Part shown: one piece after another, positions 1 through 11,055 of the stretch
Numbering within the stretch: position 1 is the stretch's first letter
Layout of the letters: every line of letters starts with the position of its first letter
Source: Camarhynchus parvulus
Lineage: Eukaryota > Chordata > Aves > Passeriformes > Thraupidae
Assembly: GCF_901933205.1 (NCBI RefSeq)
Contig: NC_044582.1
Coordinates: 12,939,820 to 13,003,819, forward strand
Length of the DNA stretch: 64,000 nt
Direction: 5' to 3'
Made by a program: the position numbers and the translations under genes
Notes under the pieces: generated by a model
The model's database searches: none
Told to the model about the DNA's origin: nothing
What the model saw: only the letters and a program-made list of their open reading frames with translations

Positions 1-1032
1 AAGGGGTGGCACAGGATTCAGGCAGCACCAAGGTGCGGCATGTGCAGTGCCAAAGGACAAGACAATAATGGAAGGTACCTGTACCCACAGAAATACACTT
101 GGTTTAAGAGAGATGTCCAAGGCCATGGCTGCATGACATCAGTTCACAGTTCATGTTTGCTCATGAGTGGGAGATGGGATGTCCAAAGACATGGGTTGGC
201 TCTGTGCATGTGGCCAGGGCAACTTCTGTGCTCATGCTTTGAAGCTAGGAGAAGAAACAGACTTTGCATGTAGGTGGTGACAGACCATAATTTCCTTTCT
301 CTGCAGCAGATTACGAATTCACAGTTATTTTTAAAAGAAGGGCTTTGACAGCTGTTTTAAGGAACAGCTTTGACTTACATCCTGCCAGTCAGGCTACTTC
401 AGCATGAACTTCTTCCAGCCTTCCCAGTCTTACTGAGGTTTTACAGTGTCCCTTCAGTCGAGGTGTTTTGCTGGAGAACTTGCATTAAGTTTAGCCAGTG
501 TTTTTTTCAAGGCTAAGAATATTTGGGTTTTTCTCTTCCACTTCACTCCTCTGCTCACTCCTAAAAAGTCAAGCCCTACATAAGTATCCATCAATCTTCT
601 ACCTAGGCCTGATCCACAGACCTAGAGTTTTGAATTAGACCACAATAAACACAAATTAAAAACAACAAGTCATTAATTTTTAAAGGTCAATGAGTTTTTT
701 CTAAACAAATATCTAACTTTCAAACAAAACTGTGTAGGCAGGAGGTCATAAAGCTGGGCATACAATACAAAGGTTAAGTATGAGTGAGCTAAGATAACCA
801 TTTCCCTGTGAAACCAATTAAAAAGCAGATGTTACCTGTTTGAACACACAAAGGGAGGATCTGGCAGGTTTACTGCCTACTCTAATAGTAAATTTGGTTT
901 AGACAGAAGTGTTTTTTAAAGGTCAGTTCCTGATCATCTCTATTTATCAAAGCAATTTTTTGATCCACTGGATTTTTCAGTTACACCAAGGTATCTGAAA
1001 GGCTGCAGTAGTGTGTTCTTTCATTTCTCCAG
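1..1032 (+). other. PTPRG: PTPRG intron (3' end)
   Basis: No exon or other feature is visible. The intron ends in a pyrimidine-rich tract followed by AG at 1031-1032. Bases 100-210 hold a loose imperfect direct repeat around GATGTCCAA. Confidence 0.85.
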
Positions 1033-4000
1033 GCAGAAGATGAGTTTGTGTACTGGCCAAGTCGTGAGGAATCCATGAACTGTGAGGCCTTTACTGTGAC
1101 CCTTATCAGCAAAGACAGACTGTGCCTCTCTAATGAAGAGCAAATTATCATCCATGACTTTATCCTTGAAGCTACCCAGGTAAACCTTCAAATGTGGGTC
1201 TTAGCTTTTGACCAAAATTATACTGATGCTATTTATATACAGAAGAGAGAGTTCAGAAAATTTTTGAAAAGGATTTACTTGTAAATGCATGTGGATGCAT
1301 GTTGCTCTTGGGGGAAAGGTATTTTCATTGGCTCCTTCTCCCTCTCACATCTTCTACTGCCAGGTAGATTCCTGTAACTAGTAAGGCTAGTATTAGTATT
1401 AACTGTCTGTCTTGCTTGAAAGTGAAGACGTGATTTTACCAAGGTGTATGGTCTTATTTCTGCTTACAAAATTCAGCATTTATAGTTAAATTGTTTGGGA
1501 ATCTTAAGTAATCATAAAAATGTAAGCATGATTCTTTTGAACTATAAAGCTGCTTCTGGTTTGTTATCTGGATTGCAGCTGGACTTTGCTGCAAGACATT
1601 CATTTGCAAGCCATTTTAAATTTGACTTGCTTGCTCTAGTTTGACTTTTGAGCCATAAGGACTCTGAGAGAGGTTTGATATGAGCCCTGAATTCAAATAC
1701 AAAATCTTTTTTTGATTAAACATTCTGTCAAACTTGCATTATTTTAGGGTGCTCACTGTTACAGAGCTGCTGGAGCTGTGTGTCCTCTGTCTATGTAAAC
1801 TGTTTGGAAGAGGAAAGTTTCCCTCCAGTTTGCAGTGAGGCTCTTTGCTCTCTGTCCCTGGGGTGCATGGCTGTGAAGGGAGCTCATGCCAGGCTGGTTT
1901 GTCATTGCAGGATGACTACGTGCTGGAAGTCCGCCACTTTCAGTGTCCCAAATGGCCAAACCCTGACGCTCCCATAAGCAGTACCTTTGAACTTATCAAT
2001 GTAATCAAGGAAGAGGCCTTAACAAGGGATGGCCCCACCATAGTTCATGATGAGTAAGTAATCACTTTTCTTCCATTTATGTGCAGATTGTACACTCAGC
2101 TGAAAGACACTTGTTAGGACTGATGTCTATTTCTGCATGGAGTACGTGGGGTTTAATAGTCCAGGAGTAGGTGGGGTTTAGTAGTCCAGGGAACAGATTA
2201 GGAATATATAAACTTCCAAGGATGAGTTTTCAGTGGGCATCTGAGGCCAAATACATTTTGCTTAGTGTATTTTTTGTGTTGGTTATAATCTTATGTTCTT
2301 CTGCTCCTGGAAATATCCCAAGCAAATCCTACAACCTGTTTCAGAACCCAGCAGAGCTTTGATTTAGATAAGGCTCTAAGCAGCCTAATGTGGGCTGATG
2401 GAAACAAGTTTGAAAACAGCCCAGGCTTCTGTCTAACAGCTCAGGTTTCATGTGCCATGTAAGACAGAACAAGCGTGGCTCAGCTGTGTCTCATGATGAG
2501 CAGCAGAAATATCTTGTGACAAAGGGCCCAGGTCTTCTAAAAGCAGATTTATTCTTCCTCCTTTTGCTTCCCAAAAAATATTCCAAGGGGCCCATACAGT
2601 GCCAAGTGGGAGGGAGGGGGCCCACTGACTCCAGGCCAGCATGCCCCAACACCTGCCTCTTTTGTAGCACATGGTTGAGCATTGTCTCACCAGCTATGCT
2701 TGAACACCCAGTTATAAAGAGTGCTAAATACTGCATTGCATATTATTACTTGCACACATTATGGAGCTGCAGAATACCATTACAGTGAGGCAGGAGCCTG
2801 GGTCTGACCTGCTTTTCTTGGAGGGAAAGAGTACTTTCTGGAGTCATTCTGTGCTTAAAATCCCAAGGAAGCCCAACTTCTGACAGTCCTCATGTTGTCC
2901 CAAGAGCGAGCACCAAGCCAGCACAAACTCCTGCTCCACCTGCAGCACCCCTGCATTGCAGCCTGTTTGACTTTGCCACAAAACAATATTAGGAAGGTCT
3001 TGGGAATCTTTGAAACAGCCTCACTGCCACGTTCTGGTGTGTCAGTGGTCAGAGCAGGCACTGTGCTGGTGTCCCAGGAGGACATTGATACCCACTGGTG
3101 CTGCCAGAGCTTCCCCTGCACATCCATCCAGGTGTTGCTGCTGCAGCAGGTTTTTCCCAGCTGATTCCTGCAAATGGTGCCCTGGGCTGCAGCAAGTAGT
3201 TTTTCTCCCACCACCTCCTCCTGTCTTGCTTATGCAGACTTAAAGCTCTGTTGCCTTTCACCAGCACTGATTAATTCCAGGCTGGTTTTAATATTCATGC
3301 TTTGGGTAGTCTGAACTGAAGTTTTGCTGCTCTTGCAGTATTTAAGATTATGTTTTACAAAATTAGAAACATTATTGATTTGGGCATTTCATTGCTAGAT
3401 GAAAAAAGAAAATCAAAATTGCATTCCAAGCAATGCTGAGTCATTCTTTCTGTACATTGCTTTTTTGGTTTATTTGTCATATTCAATGATTTTATCTTTA
3501 CGCCTAATACATAATGTGGATTCTACTTTTAATTGGAGTCTAAGGAAATGTAGCTGAAAATGAAAATTTCCCTTTGCTACATGCAACAACTATATCACAT
3601 AATCTACTAATAATTACAACTGCAGATTAATTCCAAATATATGAACTTGCAGATAACTAAATTTATGTGGTATTTAGGAAGTACATGGTGGGATGAACTT
3701 GATAACATTTTTAAAAGTTCAGAAATTCCAACTCGAGACAGTTGTCAAGATTTTTAAATGTAACTGCCCAAGTGTAGGCAACTACATAAAGATCTGCTGC
3801 ATAATTTTCTGCAAGAAAAGTCTTCAGATTGTTGGGATCTGGAAATTACCAGCCCAAGTGAAAATTATGCTATTACACCTTCAGAAGGATTTAGTGGTGT
3901 CCTGTCAAGTCCATGCACTGTGCACTTTGTCCACTGTCCCTGTAGATGAGTCACAGCCATCTGTTTGATGCTGCTGCTTCTCCTCTAGACCTTACATCCA

Positions 4001-6081
4001 ATAGAGCACATCCACTGTGATCCGAGTTCTGTTTCCCATTTCCAGGTAAACTGAGCTTGAGTTTGCAAAAATCATATAAAATTAAGTCAGCAGATGTCTT
4101 GATTTCTATGGGAATGCTGTACAAATCCTAGTGGTAATTTTGCAATACAAGATGGTATTGCAGCATTTGCTGATTATTTCAGTTTTCATATAAAGCTCTC
4201 CAAGTGGCTTAGGGAGCAGGTCAGCACTGATGACCCCATTTACCAATGGGAACATTTAAACACAGATTTTGTCAAAGTCACAGAGGAGACCCATAGCACA
4301 GCCAGGACAGAATTTCAGTCTCCTGAGTACCAGGAGAGCAGAGTGGAGGTTCCTCAGAAGCCATTGTGTATGGTCCTTCATGCTGTGCCTCACACTTGCA
4401 CCTACAGCCTGAGCACACCCCAGGCTTGCAGCAGCGAGGTTTCTACCTGACCAGTATCTCAAGGATATCTGAAGGACTGATGTGTGCTCCTGATGAATAA
4501 CTGCTGCTTGGGATTTTATTACATGACAACACAGCTCAACTCTTCAAAATCTGTAATGTCTCCTGGGTGCCTGGCTCAGGGATGTTGCCTTTACTGATGA
4601 ATCAGACCTAGGCAGGACTTTGAGATGTGCCCCAATTATTTGTAAGCACCACAGAGCTGTGTTAGTTTTCTGCAATTGTCAGATGTGGAGGAAGAGGCAG
4701 AGTCTCATTTCTTTCTAATCACTCATGTTTTGCTTGAGCTCCCACTAATGAATTTAAAATACACTCCACTGTAATGCAGATGCTGTCAGCCCATGTGGTG
4801 TGGGAGAACTGATTTCAGTGTTACGGTCTCCAGGCTGGGTATTTTGGAATGGTTCATGTTCTGCTGCTGATACAGTTCTGTGTTTAATAGTGCAGATAAC
4901 CTGAGATTACTGGTGTACCATCAAATTTCTTCTATGAATTAAAATGACAAAAAATTAGCCACTATAAAAGAAGCATTTAGTAAATACAAAGAGGAACTAC
5001 AGTAATGAAATAAGATTATAACAACACTCTCATGACTCTATGTCAGTGCCCTGGTGTGTTTCTGAGTAACTCTTCATTGGTGTGGTTTTCCAGGTATGGA
5101 GCTGTGTCAGCAGGAACTCTCTGTGCCCTTACCACTCTGTCTCAGCAGCTGGAGAATGAAAATGCTGTCGATGTGTTCCAGGTGGCAAAGATGATAAATC
5201 TCATGCGGCCTGGAGTATTTACAGACATTGTAAGTCTTTTTGAATGGACTATAAATAGATGGTTTACAAGGTTTTCATCTGAGACCAAAAGCATGAACTA
5301 AAACATGCATTGTGTATGTTATCAAGCCCTACAGCATCTGCTACCAAGCAGAATTTGCATTTGAACTTTTTTTGTGTAGTTGTCATTTTTTTTAACCTCA
5401 AAGCCACACTCTAAGTCTCTGATTTGCACTTAAACTTATTTCTCATACTTTGGAGGGGAGCATCATACAGGCAAGTCCTAGCACAGAAGGACCTTTCAGC
5501 TTGTCACCGTCTGCCTGCCAGCCCTGTGAGCTAAGCTGTGCTCTTTAGATCTGGCACGTTGTGGTCTGAAGGGATGCTCAGGGCAGGTGAAGCTGCAGGG
5601 AGATGAGGCTCTTCCCTGAGTGTCCAGCAAGAGCAGCCCCTTCCCACAGTGTACAAGGTTCTGCCACCCAGGGAGTGAGCTGTGGCCTCAGGTTTTGTTC
5701 CACCCTCCTGAAGTGTTTAACAGTATATCAAAAATTATAAATCCACTCAAAACTGGAGTTTGGGTTGACAAAGTTAAACTGGATGAACAGAGGTAATTGC
5801 TCTAAGTCTATTTCTTTGCTATGTGTTTGCTTCTGGTAATGAATGCCCATGACCTTCCCTGGAAATGCCAAATTAAAGTGCCACTCATTTATGTGCACTC
5901 AAAGGATTGAAATAAGTTGTTCTTTCTTTTCCAGGAACAGTACCAGTTTCTTTATAAGGCAATGCTAAGCTTGGTCAGCACTAAGGAAAATGGAAATGGT
6001 CCCATGACACTGGACAAAAATGGTGCTGTGATGGCCAGTGACGAATCTGATCCTGCAGAAAGCATGGAGTCTCTTGTCTAA
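1..6081 (+). CDS. PTPRG: PTPRG, receptor-type tyrosine-protein phosphatase gamma (3' part; four coding exons)
   Basis: Partial gene; the window opens inside an intron. Coding exons are 1033-1179, 1911-2053, 5094-5229 and 5935-6081. Joined, they stay in frame and encode the last 190 residues; the human protein has about 1445. PTPRG is a single-pass membrane receptor with an extracellular carbonic-anhydrase-like and fibronectin III region and two intracellular phosphatase domains, D1 and D2. Only the C-terminal two thirds or so of D2 and the tail are here. The product is recognised from near-identity to vertebrate PTPRG ([52 protein letters not shown]). D2 is a pseudophosphatase: the HCSAGxGRTG signature is replaced by HDEYGAVSAG, so the catalytic Cys is Asp and the Arg is Ser, and the WPD loop reads WPN. 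The protein ends in ESLV, which fits a class I PDZ ligand. Identification is secure. Confidence 0.96.
1033..1179 (+). CDS. PTPRG: PTPRG coding exon (D2 domain)
   Basis: 147 nt, phase 0 at both ends, 49 codons reading [15 protein letters not shown] through HDFILEATQ. The acceptor is TTTCTCCAG and the donor CAG|GTAAAC. It encodes the middle of the inactive D2 phosphatase domain. Confidence 0.95.
1180..1910 (+). other. PTPRG: PTPRG intron
   Basis: 731-nt intron from GTAAAC to CATTGCAG. Nothing else is recognised in it. Confidence 0.9.
1911..2053 (+). CDS. PTPRG: PTPRG coding exon (D2, degenerate WPD loop and start of PTP signature)
   Basis: 143 nt, begins at phase 0 and ends two bases into a codon. 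It encodes [11 protein letters not shown] through GPTIVHDE. It holds the WPN remnant of the WPD loop and the Asp codon at 2049-2051 that replaces the catalytic cysteine. The donor GTAAGT starts at 2054; the next exon supplies the third base of the Glu codon. Confidence 0.95.
2054..5093 (+). other. PTPRG: PTPRG intron
   Basis: 3.04-kb intron. Near its 5' end is a 25-bp tandem duplication (2141-2165 and 2166-2190). The stretch 2440-3240 is more GC-rich and carries chance open frames on both strands; the rest is AT-rich. I see no further exon. Confidence 0.85.
5094..5229 (+). CDS. PTPRG: PTPRG coding exon (D2, rest of PTP signature)
   Basis: 136 nt: one base completes the split Glu codon, then 45 codons from [15 protein letters not shown] to MRPGVFTDI. 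The acceptor is GGTTTTCCAG and the donor ATT|GTAAGT. The conserved [14 protein letters not shown] segment forms the C-terminal helices of the domain. Confidence 0.95.
5230..5934 (+). other. PTPRG: PTPRG last intron
   Basis: 705-nt intron. The part at 5480-5700 is moderately GC-rich, and the intron ends in the strong tract TTCTTTCTTTTCCAG. No gene signal is seen inside it. Confidence 0.9.
5935..6081 (+). CDS. PTPRG: PTPRG terminal coding exon
   Basis: 147 nt coding including TAA at 6079-6081. It encodes [20 protein letters not shown] to the C-terminus [11 protein letters not shown]. The last residues SLV fit the class I PDZ-ligand pattern, as in the paralogue PTPRZ1. Confidence 0.96.
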   Translation, partial: EQYQFLYKAMLSLVSTKENGNGPMTLDKNGAVMASDESDPAESMESLV

Positions 6082-9000
6082 TTGGAAACCTGAAAAGGCA
6101 CTTAATTTGTAGAACTTCTGAAGACTGAGTGAACTTTTTTGAGGCCTTTTTTGCCAGACTCTAGGTTATACAATAACCCAATTACTTTTTTACACTGATA
6201 AAAGTTTTGATATTTATTTTTTGCCATTTTATGTCTTAATGGTATCCTACTGAGCATTTGCACCTCTGTTTATTTCACACAGTGAAACGCAATTTTATCT
6301 AGTTTGCACTATATGATCAGTGTTACTGCCTATAATATCCTAATACAAGACAAGCCCTGATGTGACATTCCATGACAACAAACATATGCTTTTTCTGTTT
6401 TGTTTAAATGCAGTGAAGTTTTGCTAACTACAGTGACCCTGGAATCTTAAATCTTGAATGCTAGGCCAGATGGATTCTTTCTACAACAGATACTGTACCC
6501 CTTCATACCATATTTATTATTTAGTGATCATGTCAAAGTTTTGGTAGCGGTGTTCTGCATTCCAGTGGAGTGGATGAGCAGTGTTCATCCTTTCTTGACA
6601 AAATGTGGCAGGTGATTATTAGCTACAGTGAAGGTCCAACAGCCTCGTGGAGCTGAAACAATTATTTCTGTATTGTTTCAAATTGCTGTGTTGTACACTT
6701 ACAGGCCTGAGACTTGCTTCACATGGAATATATGAATTACATACAAGATAATTATAAATTAGATGCAATTCATATGTGGGATGCAGTGATAAGTTTTGAA
6801 CTTACAGTTTCAAAGTTTCCCCATGTATTCAGGAAAATGTTGATTTTGGTTTTTAACAAGCCCTGTGATGGGAAGGTATTTTGGTTTTATTTTCATCGGA
6901 GCCAATACAGTGAGAAATCTACAACAACCCAAAATCAGACCAGTTTTCAGATATATTAAAGGTAGCAATATTTTACATTACTAAGCTATTCAATATTTTA
7001 AACACATCTAATTTCCTTACTATTTCTTGAATATGACCTCACACCTAATGGTATGTTACATGATGACAGGCGTTTCTTAATTTCATAACTGTTAGATGCC
7101 ATTTTTACAGGTGTGTAATTTTCATACTTTAGTGCTAAAACATAAAGTACTGATCCATATTTACTGGTGAAGCAAACTAATAAAAAAACTACCTATAAAG
7201 TTACATTCTCCCTCTTTTTATTTGCCAGACTAATTCTTTAGCAAAACCTTAGTTTATTGTGTTTTCCCTCCCTTGTCAATAGAATGGTTTCCCCCAGATT
7301 ATGTCAGTAATTATTGTTTGGAGCATTTAAGTTTACATCCTCACTGGCTCCCTCTTCCTTTGTATTTGGTTTCAATTCAATAAGGTCAGTCCCTGTTTAA
7401 CAAAAGTAGTAAGCACATGCTTAATTCTCCAGAAAAGTAAAATTTGTTGTGTCCTTCATGGCTTGGCTGAGTAGGGAGGGGTTATTGAATCTGCCTGCAA
7501 AAGAAAATATGTGATTTCAGCCATCCTGACCCTTGGTGTACTATCCCTTATACGTGGCATTAATTTCTTCTAAACTACAGAAAACATGCATTGTAATTTT
7601 TTCAGGCCTTGTCAAAATACTACAACTTTTTTTTTCATTTAAGTGTAAACCTATTAATTTCTACCAATCCAGTCTTGCTGAAATCCAGACATTTGGCATG
7701 GTTCTGTTTATTTTCACTCACAAGGAAGCTGAAAGCAAACTGCTTAAAAGGATATTGAGAGTAGATATGTTGGTTCAGAACCTCTTAAGGTGCAAACTGA
7801 CACAGCCTCACTGAGAGCACAGGAGCTGTGCTAACATTTGTGTGTGCTAACATTTGGCCTTTTATCTTAATAAGGGAAAGATTCAAAGTATTCGAGGATT
7901 CATCAACACCTTTGACACAGTCACCTTTTACTTCTCAGTTTGTTGAATCCCTCCATCCAAGCAATCCCAATAATTGCTAATACCAAACAATTTAATAAGC
8001 CCATGGTTTCAGTAAGGCAGTCCCATGCCCAGCAACAGCTAGTCCAAATAAAATATCAGCAGAATGTTTCAAAAGATTGTAGTTTGCATCCCCGTTGCAT
8101 TGCATGGAGGTGGGAGTCAGTAGGAGCTAGGATGGCCCTCCAGTCACTACACCCCAGTAACAGAATGGTTTAAGTAAGTTCTCAAGTGCTGCTCCCAGCA
8201 AGGGCTGGAAGGTTTTGCTGAGTGGTTTTCTGGCCAGCCTGCATCAGCCTCAGAGGCTGCTGAGCCCCCCTGTGCCCCCAGTCCTGAACCTGGAGCCAGC
8301 CAATGCCAGCTGGTGCACAAAGGGACTCATGAGTTGGATCAGTTCAATTTAGAAGTATTTTAAGATCCCATGGAGATGTAGGGAGAAGTTAGAAATTCAA
8401 ACCTTGACAACTAAGTGACACAAAGATTACTGCAGGCATCAAAAGGTTGGATTTGTTCAGTACTTTCAGGTGATTACTTTTCATTTCAGTGGCATGATGG
8501 AAGATAACTGTGGTTTGTGACACACTGCCTGAATACCCTTGGTTTAATCCCTTACCTTCTCACAAGTTTTAAGCATCAATGAATGAAGGCTGCGGGGGTT
8601 GAACTTTGGTAGATGCTTTGGAAATCCATGCATTTGCATTTTCCAACACCTGAAATACTTGTTTGGGGTTTAATCCATGGGGAAATTATATACCCTGATG
8701 TTCTATGAGTTCTCCATGGATTATTTTGTAAGGGAGCTCCAGCTGTAAGTTAAGTGCTGTGCTGACAGCCAGGTAGCCAATAGATAGTAGTGATGCATGA
8801 GGCTTGAAGGGGTGAAGCTAGAAATTGCTTGTGAAGGTCAGGATTAGGCACACAAAAGAGCCAAATCTATCCTCCTGTAAGCAGCTGCAGTTCTGCTCTC
8901 TTACACAGGTTTGCACCCTTTCCTTGGGACTGAGTGCAGGAGGAGCAATGTCTGCTCAGAGATGGGCACTGATAAACTCTCCTGATGCTCCCACGAGTGT

Positions 9001-9330
9001 CCAGCCCAAGTCCTGCTCTGCAAATCACCACCTCTTGCTTTTGGGACCCCAACCCCTCGGCTGTACCCAGCTCCTGCCATTCAGTCAGGATGTCTTTCAA
9101 GCATCAAAGGTTCCCAAGCAGTGTGCAGGTCTGCAAATTAAGAGGACCTGAGAAAATTCCTATATCAGAATGTGGTCCTCAGCACCAGCCCTGAGAAATA
9201 AGGAGCAGAAGGACTGAAGCACACACATGTCTGCATTTAGAAAATCCTATTTCTCCATGTCTTACGTGTGTCCTGTGCCCGCAGACCGTGTGAAAGACGT
9301 GAACTGTGTCTTGAGACCATAAGAGCAGCC

Positions 9331-9362
9331 AAGCTTTCCAAGTGGGAATGCTTGGAAAGCTT
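9331..9362 (+). repeat. Perfect 12-bp inverted repeat (stem-loop) in PTPRG 3' UTR
   Basis: Arms AAGCTTTCCAAG (9331-9342) and CTTGGAAAGCTT (9351-9362) are perfect reverse complements around an 8-nt spacer. In the transcript they would form a stable hairpin. Confidence 0.85.
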
Positions 9363-11049
9363 CTGTGTCATCTGAACATCTGAAATAGGTGGCAGGCTCA
9401 GAATCATCGTCCAAACACTCTTGTGTGTGAGCTTGGCTTTGGTAGGAAGGTCTGGGGGAGCCACTGGGACCACTCAGACCACTGAGTCCTCTGCAGGATC
9501 AGTGTCTAAAGAACATTCATTTTAAACAGCATTTGTCCTTAGTATTTCAGTGTCTGTTTCCAAATGCTAATTTAGAAACAGGGAAAAGAAAAATCCAAAC
9601 CCCTTAAACTTGTCCTTGTAAATGACTGTTTCTGTACTGTGGGTGTGCTCTAGGTTAGTGGAGTCATTTACAGGATCTGCAAAATTTCACTTGTGTTTCC
9701 AGTTTCTGACTGCTCAAATTGCTTGAACACAGGAACATTAGGAGAAGAATCTTTATGATACAGCACAACTGCCTTCTCATTAATCTTTTTTAAAGCTGAT
9801 GTATTTTATTTAAAAGCTAAAAAGTATAGATATGGATTCTACCAAAGATACATGCTACTAATTCTCAGCAAAACAACACCAACTTAATTTAAAAAAAACT
9901 GTAGTTGTCTTGAAGATTTAGCAGTCTTTCTCAAATTCATGTCTTTTGACATCAGATCTTTTGTTCCGAAGTTTATGTTCAAATGGTGCCAGTGAACTTT
10001 TATATGAAGGGAAAATGCCTATTTGTTAATCTACTGCATTGCTTTTCTTCTTTTTCTTTTTCTCTCTTTTTTTTCAGATGTAATTCACTGTTACCCTTTG
10101 CTCTTCTTCTCCTTGTTGCCATTCTAACAATGTGAACTGCATTGGCTTCACTTATCAAAGGAGAAGAAATGCAAAAATAAGGAAAGAGAGGAACTGTAAT
10201 AAAGAGATTTGGCCTCTACTTTGTCTTAGCTGTTAAACTGTTTTTAGTGTTTTTGTTAACTATTTGCAAAGGGAAGCATTTTCTACAGAGGATAATTAAT
10301 TTCAAGAAAAATGTCTTGAGTTTTAAGAATAAACGTCTCCAAAAGAGGAGATAGTCAATTTTATACAATGTCACAACTCTCCAACATTTGGGGTAGTGAC
10401 TTTTTTGTTTTGTTGGAACACTTGAGACTAGCAAGCAGCCATTGTTTCTAAAGACCGAAGCATTCGTGTGTACTCCTGTTTTCTTTTCCTTCATTTTTAA
10501 AATAGCAATGTCATTAAAACTGTAAATATTTTGTTGCTTAGATAAGCATCTTCTGGGAACTTTGTATCTATGGTATATAATCATAGAATTTTATATTTTC
10601 ATATAAAGCTAATTTTTTTCTAGTTTCACCTCCTTCCTAGTTCTGTGGTGGTTATGTGAATACAAACCTTCTGTGTTTCAAGGTAGTGAGATGCCATCAT
10701 CACACTCCAAAAAAGATTTCCACACATGTCATTTCTTTGGGGCAGTGATTGTGAAAGTTGGATTTTTTTTTTGTTTGGATTCCATTGTCAGTGTGTGCAA
10801 CAGGATTTAGACTTAGCCAGTCACTAGATACGTTTGTCTCATTGATCCATTCAGAAGAAAAATAAAAATGTGGTGATTGGTTTGGGGAAAGGGTGGGAGG
10901 GAGTATTTTGAGGGAGAATTTTTGTTCATTTTTGGTTTTTGTTTGGGGGCTTTTTGTAACTTGAAGAATCTTCTTTTTGTTATGTTAAACTATATCAAAT
11001 CATTCTATTATAGTGTTATTTAATATGTAAATTGTATTGCTATACATAA

Positions 11050-11055
11050 AATAAA
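11050..11055 (+). terminator. PTPRG: Candidate distal poly(A) signal of PTPRG
   Basis: AATAAA preceded by AT-rich and followed within 30 nt by GT-rich sequence. After it the sequence character changes to intergenic. Confidence 0.6.

Noticed and set aside
10216..10584. 122-codon minus-strand frame
   Set aside because: Lies in the presumed PTPRG 3' UTR, Lys/Leu/Phe-rich from AT composition, no homology recognised.
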